NCBI GenBank assembly: GCA_947491935.1
Contig: CANLLF010000003.1
Location: 644,397 to 708,396 of the forward strand
DNA length: 64,000 nt
DNA from: an uncultured Roseicyclus sp.
GTDB lineage: Bacteria; Pseudomonadota; Alphaproteobacteria; Rhodobacterales; Rhodobacteraceae
Direction of reading: 5' to 3'
Under the pieces are notes generated by a model. The model did not search any database. It saw only the letters and a list, made by a program, of their open reading frames with translations, and was not told where the DNA came from. The position numbers were made by a program, and so were the translations under genes. Every line of letters starts with the position of its first letter. Position 1 is the stretch's first letter. Positions 25,418 through 33,436 of the stretch are shown here, one piece after another.

Positions 25418-26176
25418 CTAATCCACCACTTTCGTGTAGGTCCCGCGCCCCGACAGGATGGTGCGGAACCCGCCCGGCTCATCGAGGCTGAATACGATGA
25501 TCGGCAGGTCGTTTTCCCGCGCCAGCGCAATGGCCGAGGCATCCATCACTCCCAGATGCTGCGCCAGCACCTCGTCATAGGTGACGGTCTCGTAGCGCTT
25601 GGCATCGGCGTGCTTGGCCGGGTCCTTGTCGTACACGCCGTCCACCTTCGTGCCCTTGAAGATCGCCTCGCAATCCATTTCCGACGCGCGCAGCGTCGCC
25701 GCCGTATCCGTGGTGAAATACGGGTTCCCCGTGCCCGCCGCAAAGATGCACACCCGCTTCTTCTCCAGGTGCCGGATCGCGCGACGGCGGATGTAAGGCT
25801 CCGCCACCTCATTCATCGTGATCGCCGAAATCACCCGTGTGTAAACGCCCAGGCTTTCCAGAGCGCCCTGCATTGCCAGCGCGTTCATCACCGTCGCAAG
25901 CATCCCCATGTAATCGGCGGTTGTCCGCTCCATCCCCTGGGCACTGCCCTGCAATCCGCGGAAAATGTTGCCGCCGCCGATCACCAGGCAGATCTCGACC
26001 CCCAGATCATGAACCGATTTGATCTCGGCCGCGATCCGCTCCACCGTGGGCGGATGCAGGCCAAACCCCTGGTCCCCCATCAGCGCCTCACCGGAGATCT
26101 TCAGCATCACGCGCGAATAGCGCACATCGGCCGTGTCGGGGGCGGTATCCGGGGCGGCGTCGGGGGCGGTCGACAT
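25418..26176 (-). CDS. pyrH: UMP kinase
   Basis: A 252-residue amino-acid-kinase-fold UMP kinase. Core blocks are [48 protein letters not shown] and [16 protein letters not shown]. The first about 18 residues are an extra Pro/Asp/Ala/Thr-rich extension containing repeated [10 protein letters not shown] 26176 has CGAGGAAG upstream. It heads the pyrH-frr-uppS block, although the marR pair lies between pyrH and frr here. Confidence 0.95.
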   Translation of the reverse strand: MSTAPDAAPDTAPDTADVRYSRVMLKISGEALMGDQGFGLHPPTVERIAAEIKSVHDLGVEICLVIGGGNIFRGLQGSAQGMERTTADYMGMLATVMNALAMQGALESLGVYTRVISAITMNEVAEPYIRRRAIRHLEKKRVCIFAAGTGNPYFTTDTAATLRASEMDCEAIFKGTKVDGVYDKDPAKHADAKRYETVTYDEVLAQHLGVMDASAIALARENDLPIIVFSLDEPGGFRTILSGRGTYTKVVD

Positions 26177-26296
26177 GGGGCAGCTTCCTCGTTTGATCTT
26201 GTGGCGGGACAATGATCTATATGCCGCGCCGGTTCAACGCCTGAACGCGTTGCGATCCTCGGCAGTGGACCTACATGAAGATCGCGCGGCAATACA

Positions 26297-27163
26297 TTGA
26301 AATACAACAAAATACCCCCACCAGACCGCCCCGTCCTCATCGCCGGCCCGACCGCGTCCGGCAAATCCGCGCTCGCCCTGCGGATCGCGCGCACCCAATC
26401 CCGCATCATTGTCAACGCCGACGCGCTGCAGGTCTATGACGGCTGGCGCGTGCTGACGGCACGCCCGTCGCCCGACGAGACTGCCCTCGCCCCACACGCG
26501 CTCTACGGCCATGTCCCGTTCGAGGCCGATTACAGCGTCGGCCATTGGCTGCGCGATATCGTGCCGCTCCTGCCCGAAAATCCCGTCATCGTGGGCGGCA
26601 CCGGCCTCTACTTCCGCGCGCTGACCGAGGGCCTGGCCGAGATCCCGCCCACCCCGCCCGAGATCCGGGCCGAGGCCGACGCGATCCCCACCGCCGCCCT
26701 TCTGGCCGATCTCGACCGTCACGACGCCACGCTCGCCCACTGGATCGACCGCCAGAACCGCGCCCGCATCCAGCGCGGCTGGGAGGTCTGGCGCGCCACC
26801 GGTCGTCCGCTGTCACACTGGCAGGCCGATACACCGCCGCCGCTGCTGCCGATCCGGAACGCCACCCCCCTCCTCCTCGATACCGCGCGCGACTGGCTGA
26901 ACGCCCGCATCGAACGCCGCTTCGATCAGATGCTGGCCCAGGGCGCGCTGGACGAAGCCCGCGCCAACCTGCCCCGCTGGAACAAGGCGGGCGGCGCGCG
27001 CAAGGCCATCGGCGCCCCCGAACTCATCGCACACCTGAGGGGTACGCTCTCGCTCGACGACGCACGCGCCGCCGCCATCACCGCCTCGCGGCAATACGCC
27101 AAACGCCAACGCACCTGGTTTCGCTCCAATATGGGCGACTGGACGCACATCTCCCTGCCCTGA
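26297..27163 (+). CDS. miaA: tRNA dimethylallyltransferase
   Basis: A 288-residue enzyme adding dimethylallyl to A37 of tRNAs reading UNN codons. The P-loop GPTASGKS is at residues 17-24. [18 protein letters not shown] is the family substrate block and [11 protein letters not shown] is the third. The C-terminus ends with [11 protein letters not shown]. The only plausible start is TTG 26297: an in-frame stop lies six codons upstream, no ATG or GTG precedes the P-loop, and no clear Shine-Dalgarno is seen. Confidence 0.93.
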   Translation: MKYNKIPPPDRPVLIAGPTASGKSALALRIARTQSRIIVNADALQVYDGWRVLTARPSPDETALAPHALYGHVPFEADYSVGHWLRDIVPLLPENPVIVGGTGLYFRALTEGLAEIPPTPPEIRAEADAIPTAALLADLDRHDATLAHWIDRQNRARIQRGWEVWRATGRPLSHWQADTPPPLLPIRNATPLLLDTARDWLNARIERRFDQMLAQGALDEARANLPRWNKAGGARKAIGAPELIAHLRGTLSLDDARAAAITASRQYAKRQRTWFRSNMGDWTHISLP

Positions 27164-27180
27164 TCCCCTTCCACTGGGTC

Positions 27181-27232
27181 CAAATACCCCGGGGGAGGCC
27201 GCAGGCCGGGGGCAGCGCCCCCTTCCCACCGC
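27181..27232. repeat. GC-rich extragenic hairpin element
   Basis: The element reads ATACCCCGGGGG, then GGCCGCAGGCC, then GGGGGCAGCGCCCCC, giving three nested or adjacent small palindromes directly after miaA. Such elements recur in intergenic space of roseobacter-type genomes as I know them. Shorter relatives appear at 35574 and 23569 here. Confidence 0.55.
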
Positions 27233-27265
27233 ACCCCAAAGCCCGCCCAAGCAGCCGGGCACAAG

Positions 27266-27310
27266 GCGGACCCGCGCCCGGGGTGGGTGGGCGGGCGGGC
27301 GCGGGTCCGC
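27266..27310. repeat. 15-bp perfect inverted repeat enclosing a G-quadruplex motif
   Basis: The arms GCGGACCCGCGCCCG (27266-27280) and CGGGCGCGGGTCCGC (27296-27310) are exactly complementary. The 15-base loop is GGGTGGGTGGGCGGG, four G3 tracts with one-base spacers, which is a canonical parallel G-quadruplex sequence. It lies between miaA and the AraC gene. No T-run follows, so intrinsic termination is unlikely, although a transcript could still be attenuated. Confidence 0.8.
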
Positions 27311-27364
27311 TGCCCTGTCCGCTTTCCCTCTTGCGCCGGATACCCGCGCCGCTACCTTGCGCCC

Positions 27365-28168
27365 ATGTTCGAAAACTCCCATCGCCCGATTGCCCATTCC
27401 GTCGCCTCCCTGGGCAAACTGCGCATGCAGGGCGCGTGGAAGGTTGAACTTCTGCACGCCTCGCCCCGCAATCGGCTCTACTGGATCACCCGCGGCCAGG
27501 GCCGCGTCACCGTCAATTGCATCACCCGCGGCTACGGGCCCAACACCGCCGTCTTCGTGCCCGCCCGCGTGCCCATGGCCCTCGAACTGGCGGCCCAGAC
27601 CCAGGGGCTGGAGCTTGGGCTTCCCAATGACACCACGCTCGAAATGCCGATCGACCCGTTCCACCTGCGGGTCTCCAACATCGAAAGCCAGGCCGCGCTG
27701 ACCAGCCATATCGAGAAGATCGAGGGCGAGATCGCGGCCCGCGCCCCCGCCATGGACCGGGCGCTGACCGCCTATTCGCTACTGGTCTCGGCCTGGATGA
27801 GCCGGGAACTGGCCCGCCAGGAGGGGCAGATCGCCCGCGACCGGGCGCATCGCCTGGCTGAGCTCTTTGCCGAACGGATGGAGGCGCAGTTTCGCACCGG
27901 CAAAGGCGTCGCCGACTACGCGCGGCAGCTTCAGGTCACACCGACCCATCTCAGCCGCGTCTGCCGCGAGGCCGCGGGCCGCCCGGCCCACGCCCTTCTC
28001 AGCGAGCGGGTGATGTACGAGGCCCGCCGCCTTTTGCTGGAAACCGACCTTCCGGCGCGCGAAGTGGCCGAGCAACTGGGCTTCTCCTCGCCCGCCTATT
28101 TCACCCGCGCGTTTTCGCAAGCGACGGGCCGCACACCCTCGGCATTCCGCAAGCCGCGCCCGCGCTGA
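27365..28168 (+). CDS. AraC-family transcriptional regulator
   Basis: A 267-residue regulator. The N-terminal half is a small cupin-like sensing domain (LYWITRGQGRVTVNC, YGPNTAVFVPARVPM). The C-terminal AraC HTH spans about residues 175-265 with GVADYARQLQVTPTHLSRVC and REVAEQLGFSSPAYFTRAFS. ATG 27365 is chosen because upstream in-frame codons lie within the G-rich hairpin. It directly precedes the peptide-type ABC operon in the same orientation and could regulate it; the sequence gives no proof. Confidence 0.83.
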   Translation: MFENSHRPIAHSVASLGKLRMQGAWKVELLHASPRNRLYWITRGQGRVTVNCITRGYGPNTAVFVPARVPMALELAAQTQGLELGLPNDTTLEMPIDPFHLRVSNIESQAALTSHIEKIEGEIAARAPAMDRALTAYSLLVSAWMSRELARQEGQIARDRAHRLAELFAERMEAQFRTGKGVADYARQLQVTPTHLSRVCREAAGRPAHALLSERVMYEARRLLLETDLPAREVAEQLGFSSPAYFTRAFSQATGRTPSAFRKPRPR

Positions 28169-28293
28169 CAATCGCGTGGCTCGGGGCCGCTCATCGGGCG
28201 ACGTTACGTCAACATGGGGTTGCGCCGGGGCCGGATGTCGGTTTTGGTTTAATCCGATGTCGCAAACAGACCGCAAGCGGGCGCAACTAACCA

Positions 28294-28323
28294 TTGACGC
28301 AAGTGTCCAATCGGGGCGCTAAT
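28294..28323 (+). promoter_or_regulatory. Possible sigma-70 promoter of the ABC operon
   Basis: TTGACG at 28294-28299 and GCTAAT at 28318-28323 are separated by 18 bases, about 80 bases upstream of the substrate-binding protein start. The match is fair, and no other promoter candidate in the 236-base gap was better. Confidence 0.35.
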
Positions 28324-28404
28324 GCAACCGGTGGTGGATCAGCGGCCGTAAGAGACCGACGACGCACCAGACAAAAATCAAGACGTCACAGGGAGACGAC
28401 GCAA

Positions 28405-30060
28405 ATGAGAGATTTCACCCATACCGACGGGTCTACTGGGCTGACCACCCACCCGGTGGCCGAGATGTATGCACGCGAGCACAAGGCCGGTCAGCTGGAC
28501 CGCCGGGAGTTCCTCGTGCGCTCCACCGCACTGGGCCTCAGCGCCGCCGCGGCCTATTCGCTGATCGGCGTCGATGCGGCGCTGGCCGATGGCCACCGCT
28601 CCGTGCCCGCCGCAGGCGGCACGCTGCGCATCCAGCAAGAGGTGCGCGCCCTCAAGGATCCGCGCACTTACGATTGGTCGCAGATGGCCAACATCACGCG
28701 CGGCTTCCTCGAATACCTGATCCAGTACAACGAAGACGGCTCCTTTGAGGGCGTCCTGCTCGACAGCTGGGAGGCCAATGAGGACGCCACCGTTTACACG
28801 CTGAACCTGCGTCAGGGTGTGATGTGGAACAACGGCGATGCCTTTACCGCCGAAGACGTGGCGGCCAACTTCGTCGGCTGGTGCGACTCGACCGTGGAAG
28901 GCAATTCCATGGCCACGCGCATGGGCGGCCTTGTCGATCCCGAAACCGGCGTGGCGCGCGAAGGCGCCATCGAGGTGGTCGACGACCACACCGTGCGCGT
29001 CACCTATCCCGAGCCCGACATCACACTGGTGCCCGGCATCGCGGATTATCCCTCCGCCGTGCAGCACCGCGACCTGATCGGCACCAACCCGGCCGACCAC
29101 GGCGTCGGCACCGGCGCCTACCAGATCGCCGATTACGAGGTCGGCGTGTCCGCCCAGCTCGTGCGCAACCCCGACCACACCTATTGGGGCGACACCTATC
29201 TGGACGAGATCGTGTTCGTCGATCTGGGTCAGGACCCCGCCGCGTGGTTCGCGGGCGCGGAAGCCGGCGAATTCGACATGACCTACGAGACGGTCGGCGA
29301 ATTCGTGGATCTCTTCGCCGCCATCGGCTGGGAGCAATCCGAAGTGACCACCGCGGCCACCGTGGTGATCCGTCCGAACCAGAACACCGCACCTTATGAC
29401 GATGTGCGCGTGCGTCAGGCGATCCACATGGCCGTCGACAATCAGGTCTGCCTCGATCTGGGCATCAACGGCCAGGGCGTCACCGCGGAAAACCACCATG
29501 TCTGCCCAATCCACCCGGAATATGCGGAGCTTCCGCCGCAGACCTTCGATCCGGCGGGCGCGCAGGCGCTTCTGGAGGAATCCGGCCACGCCGATTTCGA
29601 GTTCGAATTGATCTCGATCGACGATGATTACCGCAAGAACACCACCGACGCCGTGGCCGCACAGCTGCGCGATGCCGGGTTCAACGTGACGCGGACGATC
29701 ATCCCCGGCTCCACCTTCTGGAACGACTGGACGTCCTACCCGTTCAGCTCAACCAACTGGAACCACCGGGAGCTTGGCGTGCAGATCCTGAACCTCGCCT
29801 ACCGCACCGGTGTGCCGTGGAACGAATCCGGCTTCTCCAATGCCGAGTTCGATGAACTTCTGACCCAGGCCAACGGCATCCAGGATGCCGATGCCCGCCG
29901 CGAGGTCATGGTCCGCCTGCAACAGATCATGCAAGAAGAAGGCGTCACCATTCAGCCCTATTGGCGCTCGCTCTTCCGGCATTACAGCCCGGGCATCGTG
30001 AATGCCGGCATGCATCCGAAGTTCGAGATCAACGTCCACTACCTGGGCTTCTCGGCCTGA
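28405..30060 (+). CDS. ABC transporter substrate-binding protein, family 5 (peptide/nickel type)
   Basis: A 551-residue periplasmic binding protein. Residues 33-34 are a twin-arginine (DRREFLVRSTALGLSAAAAY), followed by a hydrophobic core and an ALA|DG cleavage site near residue 63, so export is probably by Tat. The mature part has the SBP_bac_5 layout: TLRIQQEV, LDSWEANEDATVYTLNLRQGV, AFTAEDVAANF, ADHGVGTGAYQIADYEVG. GGGAGA lies upstream of ATG 28405. The ligand is unknown; family members bind oligopeptides, opines, nickel or amines. It is first of the operon, and a 12-bp hairpin follows its stop. Confidence 0.9.
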   Translation: MRDFTHTDGSTGLTTHPVAEMYAREHKAGQLDRREFLVRSTALGLSAAAAYSLIGVDAALADGHRSVPAAGGTLRIQQEVRALKDPRTYDWSQMANITRGFLEYLIQYNEDGSFEGVLLDSWEANEDATVYTLNLRQGVMWNNGDAFTAEDVAANFVGWCDSTVEGNSMATRMGGLVDPETGVAREGAIEVVDDHTVRVTYPEPDITLVPGIADYPSAVQHRDLIGTNPADHGVGTGAYQIADYEVGVSAQLVRNPDHTYWGDTYLDEIVFVDLGQDPAAWFAGAEAGEFDMTYETVGEFVDLFAAIGWEQSEVTTAATVVIRPNQNTAPYDDVRVRQAIHMAVDNQVCLDLGINGQGVTAENHHVCPIHPEYAELPPQTFDPAGAQALLEESGHADFEFELISIDDDYRKNTTDAVAAQLRDAGFNVTRTIIPGSTFWNDWTSYPFSSTNWNHRELGVQILNLAYRTGVPWNESGFSNAEFDELLTQANGIQDADARREVMVRLQQIMQEEGVTIQPYWRSLFRHYSPGIVNAGMHPKFEINVHYLGFSA

Positions 30061-30076
30061 TCGGCTGATCAACCTG

Positions 30077-30105
30077 ACCGGCGTCCGACATCATCGGGCG
30101 CCGGT
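30077..30105 (+). other. Intercistronic stem-loop after the substrate-binding protein gene
   Basis: ACCGGCGTCCGA, loop CATCA, TCGGGCGCCGGT forms a 12-bp stem with a single G-U pair, starting 17 bases after the stop codon. No T-run follows. In ABC operons such hairpins typically protect the upstream message, giving excess binding protein over the permeases. Confidence 0.65.
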
Positions 30106-30242
30106 TGTCCTGCGGGACGCGCGCCACACCAGACACGCACCCGCACCGGCCCCACCCCGCCCGCACAAGATCCCGAGGCAGGGACGGCCCAACCAGGCAA
30201 GCGCCAGAGACCGCGCCGCCCAGATAACCAGGGGAACCGACC

Positions 30243-31334
30243 ATGGGAGCCTTCATCCTGCGCCGCACCGGCGTGATGATCCTGACCGCATTGTGCCTGA
30301 CCTTCGTGGTCTTTTTCCTTACCAACCTGTTTCCGAACCTCGAAAAGCTCGCCAAGACGCAGGGCAACGCGCGGATGACCGATGAAGAGGTCGTCAGCTG
30401 GCTCGATCGCAACGGCTATGGCGGCCCACTGATCGTGCGCTACGGCGAATGGCTGGGTTTGGTGCCGGGCTGGACCCGCGAGGATGAGGCGACGGGCGAG
30501 ATCACCGGGCGCTGCATCGATTTCGGCATGGATCCCGCCGATGCCCCCACCCGCTGCGGCCTGTTGCAGGGCGATCTGGGCTTTTCCACCGTCTCCGATG
30601 ACGAGGTCGGCAATATCATCGGCGGCAGGCTTTTGCTGACGCTGAAACTAATGGGATGGGCCTTTGGCGTCATGGTGCCCGCCGCGCTTCTTGTGGGGGT
30701 GCTGGCCGGAATGCGCGAAGGCTCGCGGCTCGACCGGTCGCTGTCCACCTTCTCCATCGCCTCCACGGCGACACCGGAATACGTCTCGGGTGTGATCTTC
30801 ATCGTGCTGCTCGCATCGTCGACCGCGGGCCTGTCCCCACTCCTCGCCGAATGGGGCTGGATCGAGGGGCGAACGCTGTTCCTCGGCTCGGCCCGCTCGG
30901 CGATGGAAGACGGCATCACGTTTTGGAACTTCGCCCTGCCGGTGACCACAATCGCGCTCTACGGCATGGGCTACATCGCGCGGATGACGCGCGCCTCCAT
31001 GGCCGAGGTCATGACCGCGCAATATATCCGCACGGCCCGCCTGAAAGGTGTCAGCTTCCGCAACATCGTCCTGAAACACGCGCTCCGCAACGCGCTCATC
31101 GCGCCCTTCACCGTCATCATGCTGCAATTCCCCTGGCTGCTGACCGGCGTAGTCATCGTCGAGACGCTGTTCAACTATAACGGCTTTGGCTGGACCATGG
31201 TCCAGGCGGCATCGAACAACGATATCGAACTGCTGCTGGCCTGCTCCATCGTGGCGGTCTTCGTCGTGCTGGTGACCCAGCTGATCTCGGATATCGGCTA
31301 CGTCTTCCTCAATCCCCGCATCCGCATCGCGTAA
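30243..31334 (+). CDS. ABC transporter permease, DppB/OppB type
   Basis: A 363-residue inner-membrane permease. The first span (about residues 9-28) is followed by a large periplasmic loop (about 30-130), then five further spans. The EAA loop that contacts the ATPase is visible as YIRTARLKGVSFRNIVLKHALRNAL (given here for position, about residues 260-285). It directly follows the binding protein gene and its hairpin, 11 bases before the second permease gene. Confidence 0.92.
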   Translation: MGAFILRRTGVMILTALCLTFVVFFLTNLFPNLEKLAKTQGNARMTDEEVVSWLDRNGYGGPLIVRYGEWLGLVPGWTREDEATGEITGRCIDFGMDPADAPTRCGLLQGDLGFSTVSDDEVGNIIGGRLLLTLKLMGWAFGVMVPAALLVGVLAGMREGSRLDRSLSTFSIASTATPEYVSGVIFIVLLASSTAGLSPLLAEWGWIEGRTLFLGSARSAMEDGITFWNFALPVTTIALYGMGYIARMTRASMAEVMTAQYIRTARLKGVSFRNIVLKHALRNALIAPFTVIMLQFPWLLTGVVIVETLFNYNGFGWTMVQAASNNDIELLLACSIVAVFVVLVTQLISDIGYVFLNPRIRIA

Positions 31335-31345
31335 GGAGAACGCCC

Positions 31346-32818
31346 ATGGAACCCCTTACCTGGTCCGGCTCCTTCGGAGCATTCCTGAACCCCCTGATGC
31401 TGGCCGCCATCGTGGCCTTCGTCATCCTCTTCCTCACCAATGTCGTGATGACCTTCGCGGGCATGCGATCGGGGGATTTCGAGGTCAACGCCGATGGCAC
31501 GCTGGTCTATCAGCGCACGCCGATGGACATGGTCCTGACCGGGATGAAATACGCGGTCCTGCTGTTTGTTCTGTGCTGCATCGGCTACATTATCGCCGGG
31601 CTGACCCTGCCGACGATCGAGCAAAAGGGCATTTTGGGCGCCATGGCGCAACGGCTGCTGCCGGTCTGGATCGCCCTGGTCGTCACCTTCGCCCTGTCGA
31701 TCACCTTCAAGCGCAAACTGGGCCTCTACGGCAAACTCTTCGACAGCCCCATCGGCATGGCGGGTTTCGGCCTCGTGATGTTCTGGATCTTCGCGGCCAT
31801 CTTCTCGGGCGTGTTCCCTCTGGTGCCGACCCATGGCGCCATCGACCTGATCAGCCAGATGCGCAACGAACTGCCCGGCACACCGCTGCCCAACCCCGAC
31901 GAAGGCGAATATCCCTACTACCTTCTGGGCGGCGACAATCTGGGCCGCGACGTGTTCAGCCGCGTGTTCTTCGGGGCAGCGGACGTTTTGAAAATCACAC
32001 CGGTCGCCACGCTCTTCGCCTTCATGGTCGGCATTACCCTTGGCCTGCCCGCGGGCTATTTCGGCGGCAAGCTCGATACAATCCTCACCTTCATCGCCAA
32101 CCTTGCACTCGCCTTCCCCGTCATCTTGCTCTTCTTCTTGCTGGTGACGCCCGAGATCGTGGCCGCAGGGGTGCCGCAATACATGTCGATGATCCTGTTC
32201 CTGTTCCCGATCCTGTTCTTCGTGGTGCTGTTCAATTCGCGCTTCCACACCGATCCGACGCGGCGCAACATCCTTGTTGGCGCGGCCATCGCCATCGGTG
32301 GGGTGCTTTACCTGTCGCTGATCTCCAACCCCTCGGATCCCGACCTGCCGCTCCTCTTCCGCCTCTGGCCCGAGCCGTTCGACATCTTCGACATTGCGGG
32401 CAACCTGCTGATCGTGTTCGTGTCGGTCGTCTTCGTGAACTCGCCCACGGTCTTCAGGATCGTGCGCGGCATCACGCTCGACGTGAAAACCCGCGACTAC
32501 GTGGCCGCGGCGCAAACGCGCGGCGAGGGCCCGTGGTACATCATGTTGTGGGAAATCCTGCCCAACGCGCGCGGGCCGCTGATCGTCGATTTCTGCCTGC
32601 GCATCGGCTACACCACGATCCTTCTGGGCACGTTGGGCTTCTTCGGCCTCGGCGTGTCGCCGGAAAGCCCGGATTGGGGCTCCACGATCAACGAGGGCCG
32701 ACGCCTCCTGACGATCTACCCCCACCCGGCCCTGCCGCCCGCGCTGGCGCTCATGAGCCTCGTGCTTGGCCTCAACCTGCTGGCCGATGGCCTGCGCGAA
32801 GAGAGTTTGAAGGATTGA
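31346..32818 (+). CDS. ABC transporter permease, DppC/OppC type, with long extra membrane region
   Basis: A 490-residue permease, where DppC-like proteins are usually near 300. The C-terminal two-thirds hold the usual core: GGDNLGRDVFSRVFFGAADV, the spans, and the EAA loop TRDYVAAAQTRGEG..ILPNARGPLI, ending GLNLLADGLREES. The N-terminal about 150 residues add roughly four hydrophobic spans (FLNPLMLAAIVAFVILFLTN and others), and one or two further spans are inserted around residues 280-330. Its stop overlaps the start of the next small gene by one base. Confidence 0.9.
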   Translation: MEPLTWSGSFGAFLNPLMLAAIVAFVILFLTNVVMTFAGMRSGDFEVNADGTLVYQRTPMDMVLTGMKYAVLLFVLCCIGYIIAGLTLPTIEQKGILGAMAQRLLPVWIALVVTFALSITFKRKLGLYGKLFDSPIGMAGFGLVMFWIFAAIFSGVFPLVPTHGAIDLISQMRNELPGTPLPNPDEGEYPYYLLGGDNLGRDVFSRVFFGAADVLKITPVATLFAFMVGITLGLPAGYFGGKLDTILTFIANLALAFPVILLFFLLVTPEIVAAGVPQYMSMILFLFPILFFVVLFNSRFHTDPTRRNILVGAAIAIGGVLYLSLISNPSDPDLPLLFRLWPEPFDIFDIAGNLLIVFVSVVFVNSPTVFRIVRGITLDVKTRDYVAAAQTRGEGPWYIMLWEILPNARGPLIVDFCLRIGYTTILLGTLGFFGLGVSPESPDWGSTINEGRRLLTIYPHPALPPALALMSLVLGLNLLADGLREESLKD

Positions 32819-33324
32819 TGCGCGTTATCGCCATACCGGCGGCGCTTGGCTTGGGCCTGAGTATTACCGCAGCAGAGCAGGTGCACGCAGACGTTGAGTT
32901 CAACGACCTCATCCAATGCGCAGGCGCGGTGAACGCCGCAGGAGCCATCTCCATGGGCATCGAAATGCAAAACCGTGCCCTCAGCGAGCAAAACGAAACC
33001 ATGGCCGCCGCGCCAATCGAATTCAATGCGCTCCATTACTTCGCGGCTCTGGTCGCCCGCATGGGTGACGCCACCCATTGCCAGATACCTTTCGAACAGG
33101 TCATGGCGGAAACGGTGGAAGAAGTTGACCGCCGCTATCATCCAATATCCGCCGCATATGAAGGTTTTGTTCTTCGGGGCGAGGACGACACCGAATTTAA
33201 TCGCCTTTGGCAGTCGCTTAGGGCTGAACTTGCGTGTGTGGCAGTGTTGACCGAAGAGGACATCGAGCGCGGGCAACAGGTGATGGAACTTGGCACCGGC
33301 TTTCCATGCGGGTGGGAACCATGA
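32818..33324 (+). CDS. Unknown exported protein embedded in the ABC operon
   Basis: A 168-residue protein with a signal peptide (MRVIAIPAALGLGLSITAAE, cleavage probably after VHA near residue 24). The mature part is helical and acidic with four cysteines (LIQCAGAV, ATHCQIPF, ELACVAVL, GFPCGWEP), which could form two disulfides. I do not recognise a family. The ATG uses the last base of the permease stop (TGATG), so it is coupled to the transporter. It could be an accessory periplasmic or membrane-associated subunit. Codon usage is less GC-biased than that of its neighbours. Confidence 0.75.
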   Translation: MRVIAIPAALGLGLSITAAEQVHADVEFNDLIQCAGAVNAAGAISMGIEMQNRALSEQNETMAAAPIEFNALHYFAALVARMGDATHCQIPFEQVMAETVEEVDRRYHPISAAYEGFVLRGEDDTEFNRLWQSLRAELACVAVLTEEDIERGQQVMELGTGFPCGWEP

Positions 33325-33434
33325 CCCAACCAAACGCCAACGCGACCGCCGAGATCGCGAAGATATACCGGAGATATCCTTCAGATATACCGGTTCTATA
33401 CGAGGCCAAACGGCCCGACAGGGAGAGTGATTAA
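33321..33434 (+). CDS. Possible 37-residue microprotein before the ABC ATPase
   Basis: The ATG overlaps the previous stop (ATGA) and the frame runs MTQPNANATAEIAKIYRRYP to a stop two bases before the ATPase start. It is basic/acidic with no hydrophobic span. It uses several codons rare in this region (ATA, AGA, CTA, AGG). It contains three 11-bp tandem repeats at 33361-33393, so the DNA may matter more than the peptide. A coupling leader for the ATPase is one reading. Confidence 0.4.
   Translation: MTQPNANATAEIAKIYRRYPSDIPVLYEAKRPDRESD
33361..33393. repeat. Three tandem 11-bp repeats
   Basis: Units AGATATACCGG, AGATATCCTTC and AGATATACCGG follow each other without gap. The outer two are identical and the middle one shares the first six bases. 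The 11-bp period places the AT-rich cores on one face of the helix. It lies 44 bases before the ABC ATPase start. Confidence 0.7.
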
Positions 33435-33436
33435 CC

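Noticed and set aside
26840-27447. Plus-strand frame continuing past miaA through the G-rich hairpin
   Set aside because: It is another frame of miaA running into intergenic DNA with a Pro/Gly/Arg-rich product.
31298-32725. 475-codon minus-strand frame rich in His, Glu and Gln
   Set aside because: Shadow of the DppC-like permease gene; low-complexity composition comes from reverse reading of hydrophobic codons.
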